Below, in pieces: positions 18,070-27,710 of a DNA stretch of 64,000 nt (its first letter is position 1; each line of letters opens with the position of its first letter). Below the pieces are notes generated by a model. It was given only the letters and a program-made list of their open reading frames with translations. It searched no databases and was not told the origin of the DNA. The stretch is from Arsenicibacter sp965247375 (GTDB lineage Bacteria; Bacteroidota; Bacteroidia; Cytophagales; Spirosomataceae): assembly GCA_965247375.1 (NCBI GenBank), contig CBDFHU010000014.1, forward strand, positions 1 to 64,000, given 5' to 3'. A program made the translations under genes and the position numbers.

Positions 18070-19062
18070 ATGGAAATATCAAATACGTACGCACTCCCGG
18101 TCGGTGTCACACTCGACCGGTACATCATGCGCCGTCAGAGCGACTTTCCGTTTGCTTCGGGCGAATTATCTCAGTTGCTGCGCGACATCGCTTTGGCCGG
18201 CAAAATCATTAACAAGGAGATCAACCGCGCCGGTCTGATTGACGTCACCGGTGAGTATGGGAGCAGTAATGTACAGGGCGAAAGCCAGCAGAAGCTGGAT
18301 GTAATTGCGAATATCCGGTTTATTCGTGCCCTCAAAAACGGGGGAGAGTGCTGTGCAATTATTTCGGAGGAAGACGAAGAGATTATCTACACCGGCAACG
18401 ACCATGCAAAGTATGTTGTGGCCATGGATCCGCTCGATGGTTCCTCTAATATCGACGTAAACGTATCGATCGGCACCATTTTCTCGATTTACCGGCGGGT
18501 AACGCCCGTTGGCTCCCGGGCCACACTCGATGACTTTATGCAGGGAGGTCGTAAGCAGGTCGCAGCAGGCTACATTCTTTACGGTTCATCAACGATGCTG
18601 GTCTACACCACCGGCCACGGCGTCAGCGGATTTACCTACGATCATTCGCTCGGTGAGTTTTTTCTCTCACACATTGACATGTGCAGCCCTGTCAAAGGCT
18701 CTATTTACTCTTGCAACGAAGGTAATTATCCGGATTATCCGGCGGCTGTGCAGGAATACATTGACCGCTGTAAGGAACGACGGTATTCGGCCCGGTATAT
18801 CGGCTCACTCGTTGCCGATTTTCACCGTAATTTACTGAAGGGCGGCATTTACTTTTATCCGCCAACCCAAAAAGCCCCTAAAGGCAAGCTCCGGCTGCTG
18901 TATGAATGCTATCCGCTGGCGATGATTGCCGCGCAGGCCGGCTGCCGCGCATCCGATGGTTATCAGGACATTCTGGATATTGAGCCGGAGAGTCTGCACC
19001 AGCGGTCACCAATCTACATCGGGGCAAAAGACATGGTAGATGAAATGACAAATCGGTTGTAA
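18070..19062 (+). CDS. fbp: Fructose-1,6-bisphosphatase class I
   Basis: Hydrolyses fructose 1,6-bisphosphate to fructose 6-phosphate in gluconeogenesis. The metal- and substrate-binding motif DPLDGSSNIDVN is at residues 120-131, preceded by the acidic SEEDEE segment (about 99-104) that supplies further metal ligands. The 330-residue length is typical. Ten bases separate it from the DEAD-box helicase gene downstream on the same strand, so the two are probably cotranscribed. Confidence 0.95.
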   Translation: MEISNTYALPVGVTLDRYIMRRQSDFPFASGELSQLLRDIALAGKIINKEINRAGLIDVTGEYGSSNVQGESQQKLDVIANIRFIRALKNGGECCAIISEEDEEIIYTGNDHAKYVVAMDPLDGSSNIDVNVSIGTIFSIYRRVTPVGSRATLDDFMQGGRKQVAAGYILYGSSTMLVYTTGHGVSGFTYDHSLGEFFLSHIDMCSPVKGSIYSCNEGNYPDYPAAVQEYIDRCKERRYSARYIGSLVADFHRNLLKGGIYFYPPTQKAPKGKLRLLYECYPLAMIAAQAGCRASDGYQDILDIEPESLHQRSPIYIGAKDMVDEMTNRL

Positions 19063-19071
19063 ATTTGTCGT

Positions 19072-20448
19072 ATGACAATTGAACAACCCATTGAACCGTC
19101 GTTCGAGGATTTTGCGCTGAACCGCCAGTTACTCAACGCCATAGCTGATGCCGGCTACACACAGCCGACACCAATCCAGCTAAAATCAATACCGTTGATT
19201 TTGCAGAATCACGACGTACTGGGCATTGCACAAACGGGAACCGGCAAAACAGCTGCGTATGTTTTGCCGCTACTCATGAAAGTAAAGTACGCACAGGGCA
19301 CCGCACCCCGTGCCATCATTCTGGCGCCAACCCGTGAGCTGGCGATCCAGATTAACGACGCCATCAGCGAACTCGCTAAATACACCGATCTCCGGCATAC
19401 AGCCATCTATGGCGGCCTCGGCCCCAAAACCCAGATTGAGCGCCTGAAAAACGGTATCGATATTCTGGTCGCTACCCCGGGTCGTTTTATGGACCTTTAT
19501 CTGGCCGGCGAAATCGTCACGAAGGAAATTAAAACCATGATTCTGGACGAAGCCGATAAGATGATGGACATGGGCTTTATGCACCAGATCCGGTCTATTC
19601 TGGAGATCATTCCCCGTAAGCGGCAAAACCTGCTTTTCTCGGCCACTTTTCCTGAAAAAGTAGAGCGGCTATCGGCTGAATTTCTGGAAGCACCGGTCCG
19701 GGTTGAAGTGACACCACAAGCGTCAACGGCTGAAATGGTGCAGCAGGTCATGTACGAAGTGCCCAACTTCCGGACTAAAATTAACCTGCTTGAATACTTG
19801 GTACTTCAGGAGGGCACCGAACGCGTGATTGTTTTTACCAGGACGAAACAAAGTGCCGAAAATATTTATAAATTTCTGGCACGAAAAGTGGTAAACGAAG
19901 AGTACATCCGGGTCATTCACGCCAATAAAGGGCAGAATACACGGATTAACTCGATGGATGCCTTTAAGGAGGGCCAGATACGGGTACTGGTTGCCACCGA
20001 CGTTGCCGCCCGTGGTATTGACGTCGCCAACGTGACGCACGTAATCAATTTCGACGTACCGATTATCTACGAAGATTATGTGCACCGGATCGGACGGACA
20101 GGACGCGCCAACCGCAGCGGAAAAGCCATTACATTTGTGACGATGGCCGAGGAATACCATGTCGGAAAAATTGAAAAAATTATCCGGATGAAAGTGCCGC
20201 GGCTGACAATGCCTGAAAACGTCGAACAAACCGAAACGCCGTTCGACGAGCAACAGGCCATGCTGCGGGAGGTTGATGAGCAGAAACGCAAGGAAGACCC
20301 CACCTTCAAAGGCGCCTTCCACGAAAAGAAAATCAAACCGGGCATGAAGCCAGCTCCCAAAGCGCGTGTAATTCCCGGCGTTAAACCGGCGAAACGACCG
20401 GCAACGACCGGCAACAAGCCGGTTAACCGCAGCAAAAAACGAAGATAA
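19072..20448 (+). CDS. DEAD-box RNA helicase (RhlE-like)
   Basis: ATP-dependent RNA helicase, probably in ribosome assembly or RNA decay. The motifs occur in order: Q motif (PTPIQLKSIP, about 33-42), Walker A AQTGTGKT (53-60), APTREL (85-90), TPGR (135-138), DEAD (159-162), SAT (about 185), then VATDVAARGID and HRIGRTGR in the second RecA-like domain. A basic Lys/Pro/Arg-rich tail of about 60 residues (ending NRSKKRR) probably contacts RNA. Length 458. The fold is certain; the subfamily name is approximate. Confidence 0.93.
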   Translation: MTIEQPIEPSFEDFALNRQLLNAIADAGYTQPTPIQLKSIPLILQNHDVLGIAQTGTGKTAAYVLPLLMKVKYAQGTAPRAIILAPTRELAIQINDAISELAKYTDLRHTAIYGGLGPKTQIERLKNGIDILVATPGRFMDLYLAGEIVTKEIKTMILDEADKMMDMGFMHQIRSILEIIPRKRQNLLFSATFPEKVERLSAEFLEAPVRVEVTPQASTAEMVQQVMYEVPNFRTKINLLEYLVLQEGTERVIVFTRTKQSAENIYKFLARKVVNEEYIRVIHANKGQNTRINSMDAFKEGQIRVLVATDVAARGIDVANVTHVINFDVPIIYEDYVHRIGRTGRANRSGKAITFVTMAEEYHVGKIEKIIRMKVPRLTMPENVEQTETPFDEQQAMLREVDEQKRKEDPTFKGAFHEKKIKPGMKPAPKARVIPGVKPAKRPATTGNKPVNRSKKRR

Positions 20449-20456
20449 CACAAGGA

Positions 20457-20513
20457 AAATGAGGTATTTTTCAAACTTTTTGCCTGATAGTCCGTTTGCT
20501 GAATACCTCATTT
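20457..20513 (+). terminator. Inverted repeat after the helicase gene
   Basis: AAATGAGGTATT (20457-20468) and AATACCTCATTT (20502-20513) are exact reverse complements with a 33-base loop; a T-rich run follows at about 20520-20530. Confidence 0.55.
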
Positions 20514-20701
20514 CTGTCAACATTTTTTTCCGGTATGTACTAAGCCGGATTGCGATTCGTTTTAGTAAAACACGTACGCGGTCAAGCATCGCCACGTTGT
20601 TTGGATCAGGTTTTGTTCAACACTCAGGTAAGTGATGTATGTTATTGTGTGACATTGTTGATCGAAACCACCGAAACAGACATACAGATTTCCTAAAACA
20701 C

Positions 20702-21544
20702 ATGATCTTTCGGGTTCATCCTTTTTTGATGGGTTTGCTGTTGCTCCTGCCGTTCCGGATAGTAGCTCAATCAACACCGCTGATTACGTCAGCGCGAACG
20801 GTCGATTCGGCAAATAACCGGAAACCTACAGCTAAACAGGCTTTTGTCGCTGACAAAGGGCTTACTCCTGAAGCTTCTGCATCGGCCGCAGCAGCCACTG
20901 CTGCCGCATCTACCGCTGTTGAATCAAAAGTTGCCGCTCACCTGCTCCCCCTCTTCGGCGAACGGTCTAAATCAACCGAGCAAATCGAACATGACATCCG
21001 TTTTCTGAGCGACTGTGACCAGAATTTCAGCAGCCGTCAGGAGGCCAGTCAGTTCTTTGCCGCCCGTGGCTGGGATTACATCAATGACGGTCAGCTGGAT
21101 ACGGCAGCATACCGGTTTAATCTGGCTTATCTGCTCAATGAAAAGAACGCCGATGCATACTGGGGACTGGGTGTGGTTTGCTACCAGCAGGAAAAGCATT
21201 CAGATGCCATCCGGATGCTGAAAAAAGGACTGGCTTATGCTGATACCAACACCGTCCTGATGACTGATCTGGCTACCGTTGAAATTAAATTCTTTCAGCA
21301 AACCAAAAACCAGCAATTACTGAGTGACGCCGAAACCATTCTGAATCAAGCCATTACCATCGACCCGGCCAATGCTACGGCTCATATTGAGATGTCTTTG
21401 CTGTGGTACACCAAAGGCGAGTACGAAAAGGCCTGGGACGCCCTTCATAAAGCGCGCGCCATTGATCTGTCGGTCGTTGATCTGGCTTTCCTCGGCGACC
21501 TGCTGGCCAAAATGCCTGATCCGAAAGGCTTCTTTAAACGGTAA
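20702..21544 (+). CDS. Secreted TPR-repeat protein
   Basis: 280 residues. A signal peptide (MIFRVHPFLMGLLLLLPFRIVAQ) is followed by an Ala-rich low-complexity stretch and about three tetratricopeptide repeats, the clearest being DGQLDTAAYRFNLAYLLNEK and ADAYWGLGVVCYQQEKHSDA. Probably a periplasmic scaffold for protein contacts; no catalytic domain. The ATG at 20702 is chosen because the upstream ATG at 20639 would place 21 charged residues before the signal peptide. Confidence 0.8.
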   Translation: MIFRVHPFLMGLLLLLPFRIVAQSTPLITSARTVDSANNRKPTAKQAFVADKGLTPEASASAAAATAAASTAVESKVAAHLLPLFGERSKSTEQIEHDIRFLSDCDQNFSSRQEASQFFAARGWDYINDGQLDTAAYRFNLAYLLNEKNADAYWGLGVVCYQQEKHSDAIRMLKKGLAYADTNTVLMTDLATVEIKFFQQTKNQQLLSDAETILNQAITIDPANATAHIEMSLLWYTKGEYEKAWDALHKARAIDLSVVDLAFLGDLLAKMPDPKGFFKR

Positions 21545-21677
21545 TTCAGGCGGTTTTATCCCTTTGGCAGCCTGATGCCGGCGGCAGGAATAGCCTGCGC
21601 AAAGACGGGAAATTGCCTTATTTTTGCGGCCGGAATAGTCGGGAGTATTGCTTCCGGCAGTGTAACATCTCCCCGGC

Positions 21678-22331
21678 ATGATCAAACTACTTCGTCAGAA
21701 TATTCTTTTCTTCAGCCTCTATGGTGCTCTTTTAGTGATTGTTGGTGTGCTCCAGCTTCTGTACACCAAAGATCAGCTCATGCACTGGATAAACGGACAT
21801 AACAGTCCGGAGGCTGACTTTCTCTTTCAGAACCTTACGAATCTGGGTGACGGTGCTTTCTCGGTAATTATGGCGGTGGTACTGGCTCTGGCTTCATGGC
21901 GCTACGGGATTCTGGGAGCAGCCAGTTTTGCCCTGAGCGGCGGCATATCGTCGGTTCTGAAGCATTACGTCTTTACCGATTCGCTGCGCCCGCTGAAGTA
22001 TTTCGAACATTCGAAGTGGGAATACCGGGTCATCGAAGGGCTGGATATTCACAGTTATAACAGCTTCCCGTCGGGGCATACCATCACCGCCTTTGCCATT
22101 TTCTCACTCATGGCCCTTCTGGACGCCCGTAAAGCCCGCAGCTGGTTCTGGCTCCTGCTTGCCGTCTTAACGGGCTATTCCCGCGTGTATCTGTTCCAGC
22201 ATTTTGTCGAAGATGCCTATGCCGGTTCAGTTATCGGTGTAGGCTCAACGCTGGTGGTGTATTATTTCTTTATGCAGTACTGGGAAAAGCACCCGCGCGA
22301 CTGGCACAAGAAAGGCATCCTGCGCCGGTAA
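21678..22331 (+). CDS. PAP2-family membrane phosphatase
   Basis: 217-residue integral membrane protein with about six helices. It carries the PAP2 signature: SLRPLKYF region, SFPSGHTITAF (catalytic His) and SRVYLFQHFVEDAYAG (SRxxxxxHxxxD), with the active site expected on the periplasmic face. Such enzymes dephosphorylate undecaprenyl diphosphate, phosphatidate or similar lipids; the substrate cannot be told here. A perfect TATTTTTG box lies at 21619-21626. Confidence 0.9.
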   Translation: MIKLLRQNILFFSLYGALLVIVGVLQLLYTKDQLMHWINGHNSPEADFLFQNLTNLGDGAFSVIMAVVLALASWRYGILGAASFALSGGISSVLKHYVFTDSLRPLKYFEHSKWEYRVIEGLDIHSYNSFPSGHTITAFAIFSLMALLDARKARSWFWLLLAVLTGYSRVYLFQHFVEDAYAGSVIGVGSTLVVYYFFMQYWEKHPRDWHKKGILRR

Positions 22332-22338
22332 GCAGAAA

Positions 22339-22389
22339 ACAGGCTTGCAGAATAAACAAAGACGTGTCCTGTTCATCCTGCAAGCCTGT
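22339..22389. terminator. Inverted repeat between convergent genes
   Basis: ACAGGCTTGCAG (22339-22350) and CTGCAAGCCTGT (22378-22389) are exact reverse complements with a 27-base loop, midway between the PAP2 and DUF4293 gene ends. No strong T run. Confidence 0.6.
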
Positions 22390-22420
22390 CAGCCGGAAAA
22401 TACCTGTATCTGCCGGTGAT

Positions 22421-22909
22421 CTACCGGAAACGGTCTGATTCACGCACCTTACGCTCGTCGCGGCGGATAAACCGGTTAGCCAGTGCGTTACCGACCAGAG
22501 CCACGATCAGCGCATAGAAGCCCGGTAAAAACGTACCCTGATCATCCGGATTGCCAAATGCCTTGCCTTTATACAGCGTCTGGTACAGCGAAATACCCAT
22601 AACCGCCGTTAACAGCATTGCGTTGATGGCACACATCATGGTTTGCCGCAGGCGGTTCCGGTACTGAAACATGGCATAAAGCGCCAGGACTGCCACCGCT
22701 ACCATCAGCACCGCCAGGTACCACAGCGGGTCAACTACGGTCGACGTACCACCCGAGGGCAGCGTAGCGATTTTTTCATATTGCAGGGCCGTCAGCCGGG
22801 CTGACTCAGTTGGCAGGCTGCCTTTTTTTTCCCACAGTGGATTAAGCAGGGCAAAGCCCATCGATAGCGAAATCAGGAACAGAAATATGGTCTGAACGCG
22901 TTGAATCAT
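22421..22909 (-). CDS. DUF4293 membrane protein
   Basis: 162-residue protein with four predicted membrane helices. It begins MIQRVQTIFLFLISLSMG, the typical opening of the Bacteroidota DUF4293 family, and ends in a charged cytoplasmic tail (RRDERKVRESDRFR). Function unknown. A TAACTTTG box on the minus strand (22973-22980) about 65 bases upstream suggests its promoter; it shares the short divergent gap with mnmD. Confidence 0.85.
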   Translation of the reverse strand: MIQRVQTIFLFLISLSMGFALLNPLWEKKGSLPTESARLTALQYEKIATLPSGGTSTVVDPLWYLAVLMVAVAVLALYAMFQYRNRLRQTMMCAINAMLLTAVMGISLYQTLYKGKAFGNPDDQGTFLPGFYALIVALVGNALANRFIRRDERKVRESDRFR

Positions 22910-22996
22910 AAAATTTCAAGAGAAAATAAATAGCGGGTAGCCGTACATACGACGCTGCCCGACAGGACGGCGCAAAGTTAGCCAAATCGCAGGATT

Positions 22997-23665
22997 ATGA
23001 AAACAGACAGCCGGATCGTCGTGACCGCCGACGGATCGCACTCGCTCTTTAATGAACAGGCCGGACAACACTACCACTCTATTTTCGGAGCACGGCAGGA
23101 ATCTGAGCGGGTTTTTATTGAACTTGGTTTGCAGGAAGCCCTTGAGCGGTTTACAGCTAGTCCGCTCCACGTCTTCGAGATGGGATTCGGGACGGGTCTG
23201 AATGCCGTCATGACTGCACAGGAAGCCGGAAACCGGCAGCGCTGCGTTGATTATACGGCAGTCGAAGCATTTCCGGTGCCGCTTGATGAAGCCCGTCAGC
23301 TTAATTTTGATGAACAGCTGGGTACGTGCTATACCTATGCGCTGCATGAAGCTCCCTGGCATACACCAACAACGATCAGCCCTTACTTTACCCTGACCAA
23401 AGAGGAGGGTCAGTTACAGACGTTCAGTGCCGGTCATGCCTTCCATCTGGTTTATTACGATGCATTTGCCCCCGAAGCCCAGCCTGAGCTCTGGACCGCC
23501 GACATTTTTCAGCATGTTGCCGGCATGATGATTCCGGGTGGTATTCTGACGACCTATTGCTCCAAAGGCTATGTGCAGCGAAATCTGAAAGCGGCCGGTT
23601 TTCAGGTGGAAAAACACCCGGGGCCGGCCCGCAAACGGGAAATTCTTCGTGCTGTAAAAATTTGA
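22997..23665 (+). CDS. mnmD: tRNA 5-methylaminomethyl-2-thiouridine methyltransferase, MnmD-type
   Basis: SAM-dependent methyltransferase that completes the wobble-uridine modification mnm5s2U34 in tRNAs. The 222-residue protein matches the free-standing MnmD form (DUF752), not the MnmC fusion. Visible are TADGSHSLFNEQAGQHYHSI, the SAM-binding FEMGFGTGLNA, the YDAFAPEAQPELWT motif and the GGILTTYCSKGYVQRNL region. Confidence 0.92.
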   Translation: MKTDSRIVVTADGSHSLFNEQAGQHYHSIFGARQESERVFIELGLQEALERFTASPLHVFEMGFGTGLNAVMTAQEAGNRQRCVDYTAVEAFPVPLDEARQLNFDEQLGTCYTYALHEAPWHTPTTISPYFTLTKEEGQLQTFSAGHAFHLVYYDAFAPEAQPELWTADIFQHVAGMMIPGGILTTYCSKGYVQRNLKAAGFQVEKHPGPARKREILRAVKI

Positions 23666-23754
23666 GAAATTCTGTAAGTTTCATAAGTTTGATGCATTAA
23701 GTGTAAAAACGACACTATTACGTGTCTGCTAACGATATAAAGAACCTTTTGACT

Positions 23755-25239
23755 ATGTATCTTCTTGGATTTGACGTCGGTAGTTCATCGGTGAAAGCCT
23801 GTTTGCTGAATGCAGAAACGGGTCAGGCAGTGGCCGCTGCCTTTTATCCGGAAACCGAAATGGCTATCGAAGCGCCGCAGGCAGGCTTTGCCGAACAACA
23901 ACCTGAAAACTGGTGGAAAAACGCCTGTCTGGCGTCAAATGCTGTGCTTCAGAAAGCCGGCGTGGCACCGGCAGATGTAAAGGCGGTGGGAATTTCCTAT
24001 CAGATGCACGGGCTGGTGGTGGTCGATAAAGCGTTCAACGTGCTGCGTCCGTCGATTATCTGGTGCGACAGCCGGGCTGTTCCGTATGGTCAGGCTGCGT
24101 TTCAGGACTTAGGCGCTGATCGCTGCCTGTCTCACCTGTTGAATTCGCCGGGTAATTTTACCGCCGCTAAACTGGCCTGGGTTAAAGCCAACGAGCCGGG
24201 TGTATATGCCGAAGTAGACAAGTTCATGTTGCCTGGCGATTACCTGGCCGCCCGCATGACCGGCGACATTGTTACGACGGCGTCCGGCCTGTCAGAAGGG
24301 ACACTCTGGGATTTCCTGAACGAGCAACCGGCCGATTTCCTGCTCAACTATTACGGGTTTGACAAATCGCTGATTCCGGCCATTAAACCAACGTTCGGGT
24401 TGCAGGGGCATATTTCGGCATCAGCCGCCGCTGAGCTGGGTCTGGCAGAGGGTACACCGGTAACCTACCGTGCCGGTGATCAGCCCAACAACGCCATGTC
24501 GCTGAATGTTCTGGAACCAGGGCAGATCGCGGCAACTGCCGGCACATCCGGTGTCGTGTACGGTGTCAGCGACCAGGCCAAATATGATCCGAAATCGCGG
24601 GTAAACACGTTTCTGCACGTCAGCCATACACCCGAAGCGCCCCGCTATGGTGTACTGTTGTGCGTAAACGGAACCGGCATTCTGAACAGCTGGCTGCGCA
24701 ACAAAATGTTTCAGGGCTACATCGACTATCCGCAGATGAATGAACTGGCCGCTCATTCCCCGATCGGTGCCGACGGGCTGGTTTGCCTGCCATTCGGTAA
24801 CGGTGCGGAACGCATGCTCGAAAACAAAGACCTCGGCGCTACCTTCAAGGGCTTGCAGCTTACCCGCCACGGCCTGCCGCACATGCTGCGGGCGGCTCAG
24901 GAAGGCATCGTCTTTGCGTTCTACTACGGTATGGAAATTATGCAGCAGGTAGGGGTAGGCCTGCGGACAATCCGGGCAGGAGAGGCGAACATGTTCCTGA
25001 GCCCGATTTTCGGCAGCACGCTGGCCAATCTGAGCGGTTGCGAAATTGAGTTATACAACACAGACGGTGCGCAGGGAGCGGCTCGTGGAGCCGGTATAGG
25101 TGCCGGTGTTTATAAAAATGCGGCTGAAGCCTTCTCCGGACTCAAAGTCGTTCGTACCATTGAACCGGATATGCGTACCCAACAGGCTTATCAGGAAGCC
25201 TATGCTAACTGGAGCAGTGTGCTGACGCAGCAGGTATAG
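23755..25239 (+). CDS. xylB: Xylulokinase (FGGY carbohydrate kinase)
   Basis: Phosphorylates D-xylulose with ATP, feeding the pentose phosphate pathway. It has the ASKHA start LGFDVGSSSVK, the substrate-binding MHGLVVVD followed by IIWCDSRA, AGDQPNNAMS with the catalytic Asp, and the ATP-site region GAQGAARGAGIG near the C-terminus. The 494-residue length is typical. The ATG at 23755 starts right at the conserved strand; a GTG at 23722 is in frame but adds unrelated residues. No xylA is adjacent. Confidence 0.88.
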   Translation: MYLLGFDVGSSSVKACLLNAETGQAVAAAFYPETEMAIEAPQAGFAEQQPENWWKNACLASNAVLQKAGVAPADVKAVGISYQMHGLVVVDKAFNVLRPSIIWCDSRAVPYGQAAFQDLGADRCLSHLLNSPGNFTAAKLAWVKANEPGVYAEVDKFMLPGDYLAARMTGDIVTTASGLSEGTLWDFLNEQPADFLLNYYGFDKSLIPAIKPTFGLQGHISASAAAELGLAEGTPVTYRAGDQPNNAMSLNVLEPGQIAATAGTSGVVYGVSDQAKYDPKSRVNTFLHVSHTPEAPRYGVLLCVNGTGILNSWLRNKMFQGYIDYPQMNELAAHSPIGADGLVCLPFGNGAERMLENKDLGATFKGLQLTRHGLPHMLRAAQEGIVFAFYYGMEIMQQVGVGLRTIRAGEANMFLSPIFGSTLANLSGCEIELYNTDGAQGAARGAGIGAGVYKNAAEAFSGLKVVRTIEPDMRTQQAYQEAYANWSSVLTQQV

Positions 25240-25260
25240 CCAGCCAGATACCCTATTTAT

Positions 25261-25296
25261 ACCAACAGGCGACCCGTCAGAGAGTCGCCTGTTGGT
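25261..25296 (+). terminator. Terminator-like hairpin after xylB
   Basis: ACCAACAGGCGAC (25261-25273) pairs perfectly with GTCGCCTGTTGGT (25284-25296); only a short T run follows. Confidence 0.75.
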
Positions 25297-25313
25297 GTTT
25301 ATCGGCTGCCAGA

Positions 25314-25344
25314 TTGGTCAGTTTTCACGGATACCGTACCTTTG
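25314..25344 (+). promoter_or_regulatory. Promoter of the cysteine desulfurase gene
   Basis: TTGGTC (25314-25319), 17-base spacer, TACCTTTG (25337-25344); 19 bases before the ATG, so the leader is very short. Confidence 0.75.
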
Positions 25345-25363
25345 TGGTTTAATTGACAAACTA

Positions 25364-26533
25364 ATGGCGAATCGTTCTGAATCGGTTTATCTGGATAATG
25401 CCGCAACAACGCGGCTTGATCCCGAAGTTCTGGAAGCCATGCTCCCGATGATGACGGAGCTTTTCGGCAACCCATCTTCTATCCACGCTCACGGGCGCAA
25501 GGTGCGGTCGGCCATCGAAAAGGCACGCAAAACGGTCGCAACACTGCTCCATACGTCGCCTGCCGAAATTTTCTTTACCTCGGGCGGCACAGAGGCCGAC
25601 AATACAGCGATCCGCAGCAGCATCGAGACCTTCGGGCTTACGCATGCAATTACCTCTCCGCTGGAACATCATGCCGTCTTGCATACGCTGGAACACCTTG
25701 ACAAAACCGGTAAGGTAAAACTGAGTCTGGTCAACGTTGACGGAAAAGGACATATTGATCAGGATCACCTGAAAGCGCTGTTACAGGCGAATCCGGGCTC
25801 GCTGGTTTCGCTGATGCACGGTAATAATGAAATCGGGAATCTGCTGGACATCGAAGCAACCGGGAATCTGTGTGCGGAATATAAAGCCATTTTTCATACG
25901 GATACGGTGCAGACCATGGGCCATTTCCGGCACGACCTTCAGAAACTGCCGGTTGACTTCATCGTCGGAGCTGCCCATAAGTTTCATGGCCCCAAAGGCG
26001 TCGGGTTTCTGTATGTTAACGCGGACCCGAAATCGGGTCGCGGTAAAATTCAGCCGTTCGTTCACGGCGGATCGCAGGAGCGGAATATGCGGGGCGGTAC
26101 GGAAAACGTTTACGGAATTATCGGGTTGGCCAAGGCCCTGGAAATTGCCTACCGTGACATGGACACTCATCACCGGCACATCCTGAGCCTGAAAAAGCGG
26201 ATGATTGAGCAATTGCGGGAAAAACTGGATGATGTCCGTTTCAATGGCGATTCTGACAATCTGGAAGGTAGCCTGTATACCGTCCTGAATGTCAGCCTGC
26301 CGTCATCCGACATGAGTGATATGCTGCTATTTAACCTGGACATCGCCGGTATTTCGGCGTCGGGCGGCTCGGCCTGTTCGAGCGGGTCCAACGTCGGCTC
26401 ACACGTACTGACTGCCTTGCCGGGCATCGATCCCGACCGGGGGTATGTCCGTTTCTCATTCGGTAAATACAACACGCCTGAAGAGATCGACTACGCTGTC
26501 AACACGCTCGTTGGACTATATCACAAAGAGTGA
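25364..26533 (+). CDS. Cysteine desulfurase (NifS/IscS type)
   Basis: PLP enzyme that takes sulfur from cysteine for Fe-S clusters and tRNA thiolation. It has YLDNAATT at the N-terminus, TSGGTEADN, the PLP lysine in AAHKFHGPKG, and the mobile persulfide loop with its Cys in SGGSACSSGSN. Length 389. The start at 25364 directly precedes the conserved strand. The last two residues and stop (AAA GAG TGA) lie inside the repeat at 26525-26683. It stands alone, without iscU or suf genes. Confidence 0.93.
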   Translation: MANRSESVYLDNAATTRLDPEVLEAMLPMMTELFGNPSSIHAHGRKVRSAIEKARKTVATLLHTSPAEIFFTSGGTEADNTAIRSSIETFGLTHAITSPLEHHAVLHTLEHLDKTGKVKLSLVNVDGKGHIDQDHLKALLQANPGSLVSLMHGNNEIGNLLDIEATGNLCAEYKAIFHTDTVQTMGHFRHDLQKLPVDFIVGAAHKFHGPKGVGFLYVNADPKSGRGKIQPFVHGGSQERNMRGGTENVYGIIGLAKALEIAYRDMDTHHRHILSLKKRMIEQLREKLDDVRFNGDSDNLEGSLYTVLNVSLPSSDMSDMLLFNLDIAGISASGGSACSSGSNVGSHVLTALPGIDPDRGYVRFSFGKYNTPEEIDYAVNTLVGLYHKE

Positions 26534-26683
26534 AAGAGTGGGCGGCTTTGCCGCCAAAGAGTGAAAGAGCGGATATACCTCACGAACGAGCAGTCTCCAC
26601 CGCTCTATGATTGCATAAAAGCAGCATCGCTCTTTCACCACAGCGGCGGGCCGCTCTTTATCTCTTTCGCTCTTTCACTCTTT
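26525..26683. repeat. Terminal-inverted-repeat element, copy 1
   Basis: Starts AAAGAGTGAAAGAG (26525-26538) and ends with the exact reverse complement CTCTTTCACTCTTT (26670-26683). Inside are a hairpin GGCGGCTTTGCCGCC (26541-26555) and a second AAAGAGTGAAAGAG (26556-26569). No gene inside. It overlaps the stop codon of the cysteine desulfurase gene and ends four bases from the flavin reductase stop codon. A related copy lies at 30112-30241. Confidence 0.85.
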
Positions 26684-26686
26684 ACG

Positions 26687-27265
26687 TTAAACCGTCCACC
26701 GCTGCCCGATTTTCAGGGAATAGTCAATGAAGGCTTTGGCCGTGCGGTCGTAGGTTTCGTTACCAAGTGAGTGACCGCTCTCGTCAATATTTTTTTGTGT
26801 TTCGTGTGATTCATAAATACGCGCCGAAACGACCGAATACCCGTCCAGAAAGTTGATCAGCTTGTTCAGAATCGTTGTCATCTGGATGGCAGGCTGACGG
26901 CCGCCACGCCCGTTTGAGACGCCGGCAAAGGCAAAAACCTTATTGTCAAACAGGTGTTTAAACGGGGTATCGCCCAACTGGTGCAGCATATTGATAAACT
27001 GCGGGCTTGTGATCCAGTTGTATTCGGGCACGACAAAAAAGACTAAGTCCGCCGCAGCCCATGTGTCGGTCAGCTCCTGCTGAAAGGCAGTCAGATTGTC
27101 CGGGTCCACCTCACCCTGACCTACCAGCGGAATGTCATACGCTTCAAAATTTGCCAGTCCGATTTCCTGCTGTCCGTACGTTTCCAGTACATTCCGGATA
27201 TGCCGGGCAAAGCGGAGAGAATTACTGTTTTTACGGGGGGAGGTAGAAATAACTGCGATTTTCAT
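26687..27265 (-). CDS. NADPH-dependent FMN reductase family protein
   Basis: 192-residue flavodoxin-like oxidoreductase. The phosphate-binding loop STSPRKNSNS (residues 7-16) and the flavin-contact motif VPEYNWITSP are clear, and GVSNGRGGRQ lies in the flavin-binding loop. Such enzymes reduce flavins, quinones or azo compounds; the substrate is unknown. Convergent with the cysteine desulfurase across the repeat element. Confidence 0.88.
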   Translation of the reverse strand: MKIAVISTSPRKNSNSLRFARHIRNVLETYGQQEIGLANFEAYDIPLVGQGEVDPDNLTAFQQELTDTWAAADLVFFVVPEYNWITSPQFINMLHQLGDTPFKHLFDNKVFAFAGVSNGRGGRQPAIQMTTILNKLINFLDGYSVVSARIYESHETQKNIDESGHSLGNETYDRTAKAFIDYSLKIGQRWTV

Positions 27266-27407
27266 AGATTCTGTATAGTCGTGATATCAGATTAACAGCT
27301 GACTCTGATTTTGGTTTTACACTCTGACCGCAAAGTCGGTAGCATGCCGTGCAACAGTTTGTATGGAAAATAACTCTTTAGTTCATCCAGTTTAAAAACG
27401 CTGAACA

Positions 27408-27707
27408 ATGCGGCTGATTTACATCTTATTGCTTGCAACGGCCGGACCGGCTCTGGCGCAGGAAAAAATTCAGGAAGAAAGCATACCGGCTCCGGCGGCC
27501 ATGCCTACTGCCCGCCCGCTCGCCGGTTTCTACCGTGATCCGAAAGATCCGAAAAACGTCATCCGGTCAACAGTCGATAATATGCCGGTTAAGACGCCGG
27601 ATTCGAGCCAGACGTACTCTGCTTTGTCGGCCCCAATCCTGCCGAAAACCCGGAAACTGCCATTACCCAAAAGCTCACCTATCATACCGGCGATTCCAAA
27701 ACGATAA
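27408..27707 (+). CDS. Small secreted Pro-rich protein of unknown function
   Basis: 99 residues with a clear signal peptide (MRLIYILLLATAGPALAQ) followed by a Pro/Ser/Lys-rich, probably disordered mature part ending in IIPAIPKR. No domain recognised. It ends three bases before the convergent Cys/Met enzyme gene. The signal peptide is the main evidence that it is real. Confidence 0.5.
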   Translation: MRLIYILLLATAGPALAQEKIQEESIPAPAAMPTARPLAGFYRDPKDPKNVIRSTVDNMPVKTPDSSQTYSALSAPILPKTRKLPLPKSSPIIPAIPKR

Positions 27708-27710
27708 GCT

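Noticed and set aside
17787..18212. Open frame starting upstream of fbp and overlapping it in another frame
   Set aside because: Low-complexity AT-driven composition, no homologous pattern, and it overlaps the secure fbp gene.
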